From Bacillota bacterium (GTDB lineage: Bacteria > Bacillota > Clostridia > Oscillospirales > Ruminococcaceae): a stretch of DNA of 64,000 nt. A program made the translations under genes and the position numbers. Numbering within the stretch: position 1 is the first letter of the stretch; every line of letters starts with the position of its first letter. The notes beneath the pieces are model-generated. The model had not been told where the DNA came from. It saw only the letters and a program-made list of their open reading frames with translations, and ran no database searches. The stretch is from NCBI GenBank assembly GCA_023460035.1, contig JAEWRN010000007.1, forward strand, positions 66,499-130,498, in the 5' to 3' direction. Below, piece after piece: positions 1 through 8,393 of the stretch.

Positions 1-152
1 ACCCGGCGAGCCGCGTACAGCACCGGTACCAACGGCAGGCTCAGCATGCCGCGCGTCGCGCTGTCAAACGCTTTTTGTACATCCGGGGGCAGCGTACAGT
101 CTGGCGCGCTGTCAGTCTGGTACTCCCAGCCGCTTGTGAAATCAGTCGTCAT
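1..152 (-). CDS. N-terminal fragment of an unknown protein
   Basis: The reverse strand opens at an ATG (150-152) preceded by AGAAAGGAAG at 161-170, a good ribosome site, and stays open to the window edge for about 50 codons (begins MTTDFTSGWEYQ). No family is recognised. It has no signal peptide or obvious membrane segment in the visible part. It is divergent from the alpha/beta hydrolase gene across a 245-bp gap in which no clear promoter was identified. The remainder lies outside the window. Confidence 0.55.
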   Translation of the reverse strand, partial: MTTDFTSGWEYQTDSAPDCTLPPDVQKAFDSATRGMLSLPLVPVLYAARR

Positions 153-397
153 GTGGGGCACTTCCTTTCTTGTTACAACGGTTCTACTGTAACCATACGA
201 TGCGGCAGTTCTAATGTCAACGGGTTTGCGTCACAATTTACGAAAACGAAACAAAGGCAGCTTTACCATGACAGCGTTGCGGCACAAAGCGCCACAAAAA
301 GCGTTGTGCACACGGGGGCACGCCGGCCACGCTGTGCGAACATAGAAAAAACGGTGCCCGGCGCTTTTTTGCGGCGTTGCACAGAAAGGGAATAGAA

Positions 398-1408
398 ATG
401 AGAATTGCAGTGGTGGTTTTACAGGGCTTGGGGGTTGTGGCGGCTGTGCTTCTTTGCCTTTTAGCGTTGCTGGCACTCACAGCGGCAGCGACCCCGCGGC
501 TGTTTGTGTGGGTGATGCATGTGACCCATGTGTTTGACCGGCGGGTTTTGCCACCCCTGCAGCCGCAGCAGGTAAGCCCCGGCGTGCAGGTGCAAACCGA
601 TATTACCACCCCCTCGCGCTATGGCAGCAACACGTTTGATGTGTATGGCCCGGCGGCAGGGGGCGGGCCGGTGCTGTTTTGGGTGCACGGCGGCGGGTTT
701 ATTGGCGGGGATAAAAGCACCATACGGCCCATTGCGCTGCGCCTTGCCGCAAAAGGGTATACGGTAATTTCGCTCAATTATGCGCTGGCGCCCAAAACCC
801 ATTACCCGGCGGCGCTGGTGCAGCTGGGTGAAGTGTATGAGTACCTGCGGGCAAACGCACCGCGCTTTGGCATGCCGGACCTTGGCCGGCTGGCCTTTGG
901 CGGAGATTCTGCCGGGGCGCAGATCGCACTGCAATTTGTGCTGTTGCAAACAAACCCCGCGCTGGCAGAGGCAATGCACTGGCACCCGCAGGTGCCCAAA
1001 GGGGCCATCAAGGCCAATGTGCTGTACTGCGGCCCGTACGACCTTGCCGCGTTTGCCAATACCGGCAGGGGGGTGCCCCACTTTTTTGTGCAACAGCTTG
1101 GCTGGGCATATTTTGGCCGCCGCGGCTGGCTGCGCGCTCCGCAGGCACGGCAGGCGTCGGTGCTGGACCATGTGACCCCCGCCTGTCCGCCCACATTTTT
1201 GACCGACGGCAACGCGTTTTCGTTTGAAGAACAGGGCCGGGCCCTTTACGCAAAGCTCACAGAGCTGGGGGTGCCGGCAGAGGGGCTGTTTTTTGGGCCA
1301 CAGGCGGGCGAGTTGCGCCACGACTACCAGTTTTCGGTTGATCAATACCCGCAGCAGGCAGAGCAGTGTTACCAAAACACCCTTGCTTTTTTAAACCGGT
1401 ACCTGTAA
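398..1408 (+). CDS. Alpha/beta hydrolase (HSL/BD-FAE-like esterase), N-terminally anchored
   Basis: A 336-residue serine hydrolase, probably an esterase or acetylesterase. The first ~30 residues form one hydrophobic segment, suggesting membrane anchoring with the catalytic domain outside, or an uncleaved signal. The oxyanion-hole motif HGGGF is at about 97-101, the nucleophile elbow GDSAG puts Ser at 171, and Asp270 (TDGN) and His308 (RHDYQ) complete a plausible triad. Start chosen at the ATG at 398, which follows AGAAAGGG; an in-frame TTG at 377 has no ribosome site. It stands alone and ends at a strong terminator shared with the convergent PucR gene. Substrate unknown. Confidence 0.85.
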   Translation: MRIAVVVLQGLGVVAAVLLCLLALLALTAAATPRLFVWVMHVTHVFDRRVLPPLQPQQVSPGVQVQTDITTPSRYGSNTFDVYGPAAGGGPVLFWVHGGGFIGGDKSTIRPIALRLAAKGYTVISLNYALAPKTHYPAALVQLGEVYEYLRANAPRFGMPDLGRLAFGGDSAGAQIALQFVLLQTNPALAEAMHWHPQVPKGAIKANVLYCGPYDLAAFANTGRGVPHFFVQQLGWAYFGRRGWLRAPQARQASVLDHVTPACPPTFLTDGNAFSFEEQGRALYAKLTELGVPAEGLFFGPQAGELRHDYQFSVDQYPQQAEQCYQNTLAFLNRYL

Positions 1409-1426
1409 CGGCCAATACAACAACGA

Positions 1427-1475
1427 ACAAGCCACCCGCGGCCCTGTTTTGGCAGGCGCTGCGGGTGGCTTGTTG
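1427..1475. terminator. Bidirectional terminator hairpin
   Basis: A 14-bp perfect inverted repeat (1427-1440 with 1462-1475) encloses a 21-nt loop that can itself fold. It lies between the convergent hydrolase (stop 1408) and PucR-type regulator (stop 1508), so it can serve both. There is no long T-run on the plus strand. Confidence 0.6.
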
Positions 1476-1507
1476 CTGTAAAATGGCGGCCCAAAAGGCC
1501 GGTGAGT

Positions 1508-3043
1508 TTAAGAGTACAGCGTGTTTTTTTCTAAAAAAAGGTCAATGGCAAACGAATAGCTCAGCAAAAATTTTGTCTGCGGGTCCTCAAGGTCAATGTT
1601 CGCAAGCTCCATAATTTTTTGCCTGCGGTAATTCAGCGTGTTGCGGTGCATAAACAGCAGCTCGGCTGTTTTGTTCTGGTTAAAGCCGGTCAGGGTGTAG
1701 GTGCGCAGGGTTTCATATAATTCGGTGCCCTTGCGCTGGTCATAGTCGCGCAGCAGCGGCAACACCGGGTGGCAATAGCGCATCAGCCGCAGCCCCTCGG
1801 GCAGGGCGTCCAGCAGATCAAAAAAGGCAAAATCGGTGTAACCGTGCACACAGCCCTCCGCTTTGGTGCGCTGTGACAGCACGATTGTCTTTTCCGCCTG
1901 CCGGTAGTACTCCTGAAATTTGGTGGGGTCGGTAAACGAATTGCTGATGCCCGCCAGCAGATAGTTTTTTTCGCACAATTCGCGCAGGGCGTCTAGTTGT
2001 GGCTGGGGGATGGCGCGGTTTTTTTGCACGTCGACCAACAGCACGACCGACTTTTGGTAAACAACGCTTTGCTCGAGGGAAAACAGCGCTTCCAGCCGGG
2101 CCTGCACGTCGCCGGTCAACACGCTTTCGCCGTGGTAATACAGCGGGCGCACCGCCAGTACCCGCATGTAAGACGGGAACGCCAGCTTGCCGATTTGAAT
2201 GCGGGTGCTGGCCTGCTTTTGCGAAATGCCGTTCAGCATGTCGGTTAAAATCTCACCGTAAAGGTAAGAGTGTAGCGAAATGCGGTCCTGGTTTTTCAGC
2301 GTGGTTTCGGTCAGCGTTTTGCTGACCAGCGACAGCGTTTCATAGCAGTCCGGCCCAAAGCTTTTGTCCGGCTGAATCATAAACACATAGCCAAACAGCG
2401 CGCCGTCCCGCGTGATTTTGCTGCACAGGTAATAAAGCCCCATCTCCTCGCAATAGCGCACATAGGGGCCGGCGCCGGGCTGGCTTGCATCGGCCTGGCG
2501 CAGGGCGCGAATATGCTCCATAAACTCGGCGGGGCAATAACCCTGCTGCACGCTTTGCGCCCAAAGCGGCTCTTTGAGCCGAAACGGGGCAGAGTGGGCC
2601 AAAATTTTGCCACCCATATTGATGACGACAATCGAGCTGTCGGCGCGGTCTGCAATCGAGCTTAAAATGCCCGAAACGCCCCGGCCGTCAAAAATCATCT
2701 GCAACATCGACGAGTACAAAGCCTGCAACCGGTAGGCGTCGTTCAGCAAATCACGCACGGCACAAAGCAGGGTGTCATATTGCGCGGGGCTTACTTGTAT
2801 CACGTTGGCTGCCTGCCCACGCAGGGCATCGGGCAAGGGGGCGGCGCAGACAAGGCTTTGCGGCAGTGTGCCCTGCAACAGGCCAGCATCATGCACAAAA
2901 TATAACAGGTCGTCTTTTGCGGGTTCTGAAACTACGCCCGGTAAAAGTTCCCGTACCCCGTAAATTTGTACGTTATGCCCAATAGTCGTTGTGGATATTG
3001 ACAACTTTGTGGATAATTTTTCCATTATTTCACTTAAGTACAC
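1508..3043 (-). CDS. PucR/CdaR-type transcriptional regulator
   Basis: A 511-residue regulator whose C-terminal ~70 residues are the PucR-type helix-turn-helix (HTH_30), with the typical TGFNQNKTAELLFMHRNTL stretch at about 435-455. The central part is a GAF-like/CdaR-like sensory region (VVINMGGKILAHS near 130). The start is a GTG at 3043 preceded by GAGGTGAGG; the in-frame ATG at 3025 has no ribosome site. It is transcribed divergently from the ene-reductase operon across 176 bp, so it probably controls that operon in response to a substrate. PucR-family members often activate catabolic or purine genes, but the effector cannot be told from sequence. Confidence 0.85.
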   Translation of the reverse strand: MYLSEIMEKLSTKLSISTTTIGHNVQIYGVRELLPGVVSEPAKDDLLYFVHDAGLLQGTLPQSLVCAAPLPDALRGQAANVIQVSPAQYDTLLCAVRDLLNDAYRLQALYSSMLQMIFDGRGVSGILSSIADRADSSIVVINMGGKILAHSAPFRLKEPLWAQSVQQGYCPAEFMEHIRALRQADASQPGAGPYVRYCEEMGLYYLCSKITRDGALFGYVFMIQPDKSFGPDCYETLSLVSKTLTETTLKNQDRISLHSYLYGEILTDMLNGISQKQASTRIQIGKLAFPSYMRVLAVRPLYYHGESVLTGDVQARLEALFSLEQSVVYQKSVVLLVDVQKNRAIPQPQLDALRELCEKNYLLAGISNSFTDPTKFQEYYRQAEKTIVLSQRTKAEGCVHGYTDFAFFDLLDALPEGLRLMRYCHPVLPLLRDYDQRKGTELYETLRTYTLTGFNQNKTAELLFMHRNTLNYRRQKIMELANIDLEDPQTKFLLSYSFAIDLFLEKNTLYS

Positions 3044-3219
3044 GGCGCCTCACCTCATTTGTTATTTTAGTCACAAAGCACAAAAAGCGCAAGTGTTTTG
3101 TGTGGGCGGCCCATATCATTTCAAAAGTTACTGTGTTATATTATTAACAAGACATGCGCTTGCAGCGATGCTCTGTGCAAAAAACATGGTCAATTTTATC
3201 TGAAGGAAGGGCTGGTTTC

Positions 3220-5154
3220 ATGAAGTATCCAAAGCTTTTTGAAAAAGGCAAGATCGGCAAGGTCGAGCTGAAAAACAGGATCGTCATGCCCGCAATGGGC
3301 ACCGGGTTCGCGTCGTCCACGGGGGAGGCGTCCGACGAGATCATTCGCTTTTATGCCGACCGCGCCAAGGGCGGCTGCGGGCTGATCATCACCGAGATTT
3401 GCCGCATTGACGAGGAGACCGGTATCGGCACCAGCAACCAGCTGTGCGCCACCGACTCGAAGCACATCCCCCGCCTTGTGCGCCTTGCCGAGGCAGTGCA
3501 CGCCTACGACACCAAAATTTTTTTGCAGCTGCACCACCCGGGCAACGAGACCATGGGCCGCCTGCTACACGGCAAGCAGATTGTCGCCCCGTCGGCGGTG
3601 ATGTGCAAGGTGATTGGCGAAATGCCCCGCGCACTGTCCACCGAAGAGGTGGAAGCCATGGCCAAAAAGTTTGTCAAGGGCGCGGTGATTGCCAAAGTTG
3701 CCGGTTTTGACGGCGTGGAGATTCACGCGGCGCACGGCTACCTTGTGAACCAGTTCCTCAGCCCGCACACCAACAAGCGCACCGACAAATACGGCGGCGA
3801 CTTTTTCAACCGCATGCGCTTTGTCACCGAGATCATTTTGGGCATCCGTTTTGCCTGCGGCCCCGATTTCCCAGTGTCGGTGCGCATCGACGGCAGCGAA
3901 TTCATTGAGGACGGGCTGGATGAGCAGGAGTGCATTCGCATTGCGCGCTACCTTGAAAGCCTGGGCATTGCCTGCCTGAATGTCAGCTGCGGCACCTATG
4001 AATCCGGCGCAACCATCATCGAGCCGTCCTGCTTTGCCGAGGGCTGGAAAAAGCACCTCGCCAAAAACATCAAGGCCAATGTCAAAATCCCGGTGATTGC
4101 GGTCAACACCATTAAGCACCCCGCCTTTGCCGAGCAGCTGCTGGAAGAGGGCGTTTCGGATTATGTGGGCGTGGCGCGTGGCCAGCTTGCCGACGCCGAA
4201 TGGGCCAACAAGGCAAAACGCGGCGACGATGTGCTGATTCGCAAATGCATCGGCTGCATGAACTGCTTTTTGGTGGCAAACCAGGGCCGCCCGGTGGAAT
4301 GCACCGTCAACCCCACCCTTGGCCGCGAGCTGACCTACGACGACGACAAGCTGGTAAAAGACGGCGCCGGGCGCACGGTGGCCGTGGTGGGTGCCGGCCC
4401 TGCGGGCGTGCAGGCAGCGCTGGTACTGGCAAAGCGCGGGTTCCATGCCGTGCTGTTTGAAAAAAGTGACCGTGTGGGCGGCACCGTGAAATTCGGCTCC
4501 ACCCCCCCGCACAAAGAGCTGCTGGGCGAGCTGATTGACACGCAGGAGGCCGAGCTGAAGCAGTACGGCGTTGACGTGCGGCTGAACACCGCCGGCACCG
4601 TAGAAGAGTGCAAAAAGGCCGGTGCCTGCGGGGTGTTCCTCGCCGTGGGCGGCAACCCCATTGCCCCGCCAATCCCCGGCCACGAAAAGGCTGTTCTGGC
4701 AGAGCAGATTCTGGCGGGCGAAGTGAAGCTGACCGGCAAAACCATCGCCGTCATCGGCGGCGGTGTGACCGGCCTTGAAACCGCCGAATACCTTAGCGCC
4801 GACAACAAGGTGACGGTTGTTGAAATGCAAAACGCCGTTGGCACCACGCTGTACCCCAGTGTGCTGCACTTCTTAAAAGAGCGGCTGGACAAAAACGGCG
4901 CCGAAATTTTGACCGGCCATGCCATTAAGGCCATCGGTGACGGCGAAGTGACCCTCAGCGTCAGTGCAACCGCAATGGATGTGACCCGCAAGGCGGACGT
5001 GGTGGTGTTTGCATTGGGCGTGCGGCCAAACCGCGCACTGGTAGACGAGATGGAAGCCGCGTTTGACCGCGTGGTTTTGCTGGGCGACACCGAAAAACCG
5101 GGCAACATTGTCAACGCCATGCATTCAGCCAACGACAAAGCGTTCGTATTTTAA
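3220..5154 (+). CDS. Old-yellow-enzyme-type NADH:flavin oxidoreductase / 2,4-dienoyl-CoA reductase-like
   Basis: A 644-residue three-domain ene-reductase of the family containing 2,4-dienoyl-CoA reductase and the bile-acid enzymes BaiCD/BaiH. Residues 1-330 form the FMN TIM barrel (LFEKGKIGKVELKNRIVMP; HAAHGYLVNQFLSP). Cys343, 346, 349 and 361 (CIGCMNC...C) are the likely 4Fe-4S ligands. Residues ~385-645 carry two dinucleotide folds (VVGAGPAGVQA near 390; VIGGGVTGLETAEYL near 511) for FAD and NAD(P)H. Expected reaction: reduction of an activated C=C bond. The ATG at 3220 follows GAAGGAAGG; upstream in-frame starts lack a site. First gene of a four-gene operon with two SDRs and a membrane protein. 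Substrate (steroid, bile acid, enoate or phenolic) not resolvable. Confidence 0.88.
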   Translation: MKYPKLFEKGKIGKVELKNRIVMPAMGTGFASSTGEASDEIIRFYADRAKGGCGLIITEICRIDEETGIGTSNQLCATDSKHIPRLVRLAEAVHAYDTKIFLQLHHPGNETMGRLLHGKQIVAPSAVMCKVIGEMPRALSTEEVEAMAKKFVKGAVIAKVAGFDGVEIHAAHGYLVNQFLSPHTNKRTDKYGGDFFNRMRFVTEIILGIRFACGPDFPVSVRIDGSEFIEDGLDEQECIRIARYLESLGIACLNVSCGTYESGATIIEPSCFAEGWKKHLAKNIKANVKIPVIAVNTIKHPAFAEQLLEEGVSDYVGVARGQLADAEWANKAKRGDDVLIRKCIGCMNCFLVANQGRPVECTVNPTLGRELTYDDDKLVKDGAGRTVAVVGAGPAGVQAALVLAKRGFHAVLFEKSDRVGGTVKFGSTPPHKELLGELIDTQEAELKQYGVDVRLNTAGTVEECKKAGACGVFLAVGGNPIAPPIPGHEKAVLAEQILAGEVKLTGKTIAVIGGGVTGLETAEYLSADNKVTVVEMQNAVGTTLYPSVLHFLKERLDKNGAEILTGHAIKAIGDGEVTLSVSATAMDVTRKADVVVFALGVRPNRALVDEMEAAFDRVVLLGDTEKPGNIVNAMHSANDKAFVF

Positions 5155-5168
5155 GGGGGGAGAGCAAG

Positions 5169-6008
5169 ATGAAAGAATTTAAAGGTAAAGTGCTGGTCAT
5201 CACCGGCGGCGGCAGCGGCATTGGCGAAGCCATCGCCAAAGAGGGCGCACTGCGCGGCATGAAGGTCGTCATCAACGACATTGACGCGCCTGCGGTAGAC
5301 CGTGTTGTGGGCGAGCTGCGCGCCATGGGCGCCGAGGCAGTGGGCCAAAAGGCGGATATTTCGCTGCTTGAAAATGTGCAGGCCCTGCTAAAACTGACGA
5401 TGGACACCTACGGCCAGGTGGATATGCTGGTCAACAACGCCGGTGTTTCGGTCTCCGGCCCCATTTGGGAAATCCCGACGCAGGACGTCAAGTGGATTAC
5501 CGAAGTCAACATGATGAGCCACCTGTACGGCATGCAGGTCTTTTTGCCGCAGATGATCAGCCAAGGCACCGAGGGCGTTGTCATCAACACCGAATCCACC
5601 GCGGGCCTGATGACCTCCGGCAACGCGGTGATGTACCACGCAACAAAGTTTGCGGGCATCGCCGCGTCAGAGGGCACCTACCTTGCGCTGAAAAACCGAG
5701 GCCTTGGCCGCATTCAGGTGCATTGCCTGATGCCCGCCTTTGTCAAAACCGGCATTCACCTGTCCGACACCCACCGGCCCGAGCGCTATGCCATCAACGA
5801 CGACCCGTATTATGAAAGCCAGGAGTTCAAATCCGGCTATATCCGCAGCGAGCGCCAGGTTGTCGGCGGTATGCCCATCGACTATGTGGGCACCTGCGTA
5901 TTCACGGCGGTAGAGGATGAAAAGTTTTACATCTTCACCCATCCGGAATCACAAATGGTCGCCGGCATGCGCATCCAAAACCTGGTCAACGGCAAAAACC
6001 CGCAGTAA
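5169..6008 (+). CDS. Short-chain dehydrogenase/reductase (SDR), copy 1
   Basis: A 279-residue classical SDR. The cofactor motif is TGGGSGIG near the N-terminus, NNAG follows near 90, and the catalytic Ser143-Tyr156-Lys160 set is present (MYHATK). The acidic residue after the second strand (NDID) favours NAD over NADP. It starts 14 bp after the ene-reductase, behind GGGGGGAGAG. It resembles the next gene along its whole length, including a shared tail pattern (LSDTHRPERYAINDDPYY here, LTDRHRPARFAIPQGDPYY there), so the two are a tandem duplicate. Likely oxidises or reduces a hydroxyl/keto group on the same molecule handled by the ene-reductase. Confidence 0.87.
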   Translation: MKEFKGKVLVITGGGSGIGEAIAKEGALRGMKVVINDIDAPAVDRVVGELRAMGAEAVGQKADISLLENVQALLKLTMDTYGQVDMLVNNAGVSVSGPIWEIPTQDVKWITEVNMMSHLYGMQVFLPQMISQGTEGVVINTESTAGLMTSGNAVMYHATKFAGIAASEGTYLALKNRGLGRIQVHCLMPAFVKTGIHLSDTHRPERYAINDDPYYESQEFKSGYIRSERQVVGGMPIDYVGTCVFTAVEDEKFYIFTHPESQMVAGMRIQNLVNGKNPQ

Positions 6009-6020
6009 GGGGGCGGCAGT

Positions 6021-6887
6021 ATGATTACAGATTATAACGGTAAAGTACTCGTCATCACCGGCGGTGCAAACGGCATTGGCCGCGCGCTGGCACTGGGCTG
6101 CGCACAGCGCGGTGCCGACGTGTTGGTGGCGGATATCCACGGGGACGAAGCCGAGGCGGTGGCAGCCGAAATCCGCGCGCTGGGCCGCCGCGCCGTGGCG
6201 GTGCAGGCCGACGTTTCGCTGTCGCAGGAGTGCCGCAAAATTTTTGACCGCACAATGGCCGAGTTTGGCCGGTGCGACATTTTGATCAACGACGCCGGGG
6301 TTTCAAACGGTGCCGACATTTTAAGCATCAAAGAGCAGGACATCAAGTGGGTGACCGAGGTCAACCTGTATGCGCACTGGTTTATGATGCAGAACTTCAT
6401 CCCGCAGATGGAGCAGCAGGGCACCCCCTGCCAAATCCTCAACGTCTGCTCGATTGCGGGCCTCATCACGCTGGGCTCGGCGCCGGTGTATTTCAGCACG
6501 AAGCACGCGGCTGTGGCTTTGTCGGAGTGCGTGTACAAGTCGCTGAAAGCGGCGGGCAGCAAAATTGACGTGTCGGTGTTCTGCCCCGGCTTTGTGCAGA
6601 CCGAAATGCACCTGACCGACCGCCACCGCCCCGCGCGGTTTGCCATCCCGCAGGGCGACCCGTATTACAGCTCGGCCGAGTACCAAAAGTTTATCGAGTT
6701 CAACAAAAAAATACTCGACAACGGTGCGCCGCTGGGCCCCACCATCGACAAGGTGTTTGAAGCGCTGTCCAAACAGCAGTTCTACATTTTGTCCCACGAA
6801 AATTACGACGAGCTGCTGCGCCGGCAAGGGGAATTTCAGGTAGAGCGCACCCAGCCAATCGACCCGTCGCTGCTTGCGGCGAAGTGA
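6021..6887 (+). CDS. Short-chain dehydrogenase/reductase (SDR), copy 2
   Basis: A 288-residue classical SDR, paralogous to the preceding gene. Cofactor motif TGGANGIG, catalytic Ser144-Tyr157-Lys161 (VYFSTK) present. The structural NNAG motif reads NDAG here, a small departure seen in some active SDRs. The tail after the catalytic Lys carries the shared THRPxR/DPYY pattern. Starts 12 bp after copy 1 behind GGGGGCGG. Two related dehydrogenases in one operon could act on two positions, two epimers, or as the oxidative and reductive halves of an epimerisation; this is inference. Confidence 0.86.
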   Translation: MITDYNGKVLVITGGANGIGRALALGCAQRGADVLVADIHGDEAEAVAAEIRALGRRAVAVQADVSLSQECRKIFDRTMAEFGRCDILINDAGVSNGADILSIKEQDIKWVTEVNLYAHWFMMQNFIPQMEQQGTPCQILNVCSIAGLITLGSAPVYFSTKHAAVALSECVYKSLKAAGSKIDVSVFCPGFVQTEMHLTDRHRPARFAIPQGDPYYSSAEYQKFIEFNKKILDNGAPLGPTIDKVFEALSKQQFYILSHENYDELLRRQGEFQVERTQPIDPSLLAAK

Positions 6888-6900
6888 GAGGAAGAAGAAC

Positions 6901-7416
6901 ATGAGTGAACCCGTGCAAAAGCGTTTTCTGCTGTACTTTCGCATCTCTCTGCTCATTTGGATCTTGATTGCAAACGGCATTTTACACGCAATGAATTTTC
7001 AGTACAGCTGGCTGATTTTCATCAGCAACATCATGCTGTTTACGATGGAGGGCGACTTAAAAGACAAGTTTATTTCGGTAGAGGTGGGCGGCCTTGTGGG
7101 GCTGGTGTTTACCGTGCTCACCCTGCTGGCGGTGTCGGCCTTAACGCCGGTGCTGGGCAGCCTGTTTGGCTTTTTGCTGCCGCTGGCCGTCGTGCTGTTT
7201 GTGCTGATCGTGCTGCACCCGTATGCGCCCAAGGTGCTCAACAACGTGGGCTTTGCCTACCTCACCTGTGCGTGCATTGATGTCACGGCCTTTACGTCAA
7301 ACCTTGTGCTGTTCTTTGTCACCTTTATTGTGGGCAGCCTGGTGTTTAACGGCGTTTGTGTGCTGCTGATGGGCCCGTGCAAAAAACTGGCTTTGCGCAG
7401 CGGCAAAGCGGCATAA
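6901..7416 (+). CDS. Small integral membrane protein of unknown function
   Basis: A 171-residue protein that is almost entirely hydrophobic, with four to five predicted membrane segments (about 20-50, 58-75, 82-108, 112-150). The ATG at 6901 follows GAGAGGAAGAAG; an upstream in-frame start at 6874 lies inside the SDR gene. It has no recognisable transporter signature, though its size and layout resemble small DUF1097-type membrane proteins. Last gene of the ene-reductase/SDR operon and followed by a strong terminator, so a role in uptake or export of the operon's substrate is plausible but unproven. Confidence 0.65.
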   Translation: MSEPVQKRFLLYFRISLLIWILIANGILHAMNFQYSWLIFISNIMLFTMEGDLKDKFISVEVGGLVGLVFTVLTLLAVSALTPVLGSLFGFLLPLAVVLFVLIVLHPYAPKVLNNVGFAYLTCACIDVTAFTSNLVLFFVTFIVGSLVFNGVCVLLMGPCKKLALRSGKAA

Positions 7417-7442
7417 CCCTTTGTTGCAATAAAAGTACCCCA

Positions 7443-7470
7443 GCGGGGCGCCAAACGGCGCCCCGCTTTT
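7443..7470 (+). terminator. Intrinsic terminator of the ene-reductase operon
   Basis: A perfect 10-bp GC-rich stem (GCGGGGCGCC with GGCGCCCCGC), 4-nt loop, followed by TTTT. It sits 26 bp after the membrane-protein stop codon and ends the operon that starts at 3220. Confidence 0.85.
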
Positions 7471-7557
7471 GTGTGTTAAGCCGCGGTGTGCCGCTACCGT
7501 TTTGTGCCAGCCTGTGGTAAAATGGCCTTATAACAACAGGTAAAGCGGGGGTAGAGA

Positions 7558-7941
7558 ATGCAGCAGTATTTAGAACAAGAAGCCCTGATACGGCGGTATT
7601 TTGCCATTTGGCTGCAAAACGACGGCAGTGCACTGGGCGACGTGTTTTGCGAGGATGCCACTTACAGCGAGTGCTATGGGCCGGAATATCACGGCCTTGC
7701 GCAGATACGCCGCTGGTTTGCAGATTGGAACCAGCGGGGCAAAGTACAGCGGTGGGACATCCGGCAAATCGTCTGCACGCCGCAGCTTGCGGTAGCAGAA
7801 TGGTTTTTTGAGTGCAATTATGACGGCGAAACGCAGGCCTTTAACGGGGTGTCGCTCATCACCTTTGACGCAGGCGGCAAAATCAGCACGTTAAAAGAGT
7901 TTGAATCAAAGGCGCGGCACGACTACCCTTACGGGCAATAA
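7558..7941 (+). CDS. NTF2/SnoaL-like domain protein
   Basis: A 127-residue protein with the size and pattern of the NTF2-like cone fold (SnoaL/nuclear transport factor 2 superfamily): N-terminal helix with IRRYFAIWLQNDG, then DVFCEDATYSECYGPEY and a HGLAQIRRWFADW helix. Members are isomerases, dehydratases or ligand-binding subunits; nothing here fixes the role. The start ATG follows AAGCGGGGG. It ends 31 bp before the start chosen for the PAAR-like gene, and both lie between the same two terminators, so they appear co-transcribed. Confidence 0.7.
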   Translation: MQQYLEQEALIRRYFAIWLQNDGSALGDVFCEDATYSECYGPEYHGLAQIRRWFADWNQRGKVQRWDIRQIVCTPQLAVAEWFFECNYDGETQAFNGVSLITFDAGGKISTLKEFESKARHDYPYGQ

Positions 7942-7972
7942 GTGCGGTGTGGGCAAAAAAGGGGTGGCAGCT

Positions 7973-8356
7973 TTGGGTTATTGTGTTTGTAATGGTGCGC
8001 TGCTGCAATGCAGCTTTGGCAGTGCGCCCGGGCAGTTTTCGGCGCTGCCGTGCAGGGTCACGGCGGCAGGGCAGCCGCTGGCAACTATAATAGCAAGCAC
8101 GGCGCTTGTCAACATTGCGCCCTTTGGGCTGTGTAGCAGCCCTGCAAACCCGGTGGTCGCGGCGGCAACGGCAGCGGCGGGCGGCATTTTAACGCCCATG
8201 CCTTGCGTGCCGAACACAGCAGGCCCATGGGTGCCGGGTGACCCCCGCATCTTGGTTGGCGGTGCCCCGGTACTGACAAGCGAAAGTAAGCTGATGTGCT
8301 GCTTTGGCGGTGTGGTTACTGTGGTGGCGCCGGGCGGGCAAACGGTAATGGTGTAG
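7973..8356 (+). CDS. DUF4280 PAAR-like protein (injection-system tip-like)
   Basis: About 127 residues matching DUF4280, a PAAR-like family that caps the central spike of contractile injection systems. Visible family features are an opening of the form GYCVCNGALLQCSFGSAPG, many Gly/Ala/Pro turns and conserved Cys, and the middle segment PWVPGDPRILVGGAPVL. I choose a TTG at 7973: it follows AAAGGGGTGG and gives the usual family N-terminus. GTG codons at 7949 and 7964 and a TTG at 7901 inside the upstream gene are alternatives. Followed 37 bp later by a spike-like gene. No sheath, tube or baseplate genes are in the window. Confidence 0.75.
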   Translation: MGYCVCNGALLQCSFGSAPGQFSALPCRVTAAGQPLATIIASTALVNIAPFGLCSSPANPVVAAATAAAGGILTPMPCVPNTAGPWVPGDPRILVGGAPVLTSESKLMCCFGGVVTVVAPGGQTVMV

Positions 8357-8393
8357 GCAGCTGCAAAGCAGCGGGCGGAAAGGCAGGCAAAAA

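Noticed and set aside
461..1375. Long antisense open frame opposite the hydrolase
   Set aside because: A by-product of GC-rich codon bias; the plus-strand gene has catalytic motifs and a ribosome site.
3154..3219. Longer N-terminus for the ene-reductase
   Set aside because: The in-frame extension has no ribosome site and does not match the family start; the ATG at 3220 follows a clear GAAGGAAGG.
3565..4869. Long antisense open frame opposite the ene-reductase
   Set aside because: No family features or start signals; shadow of the real gene.
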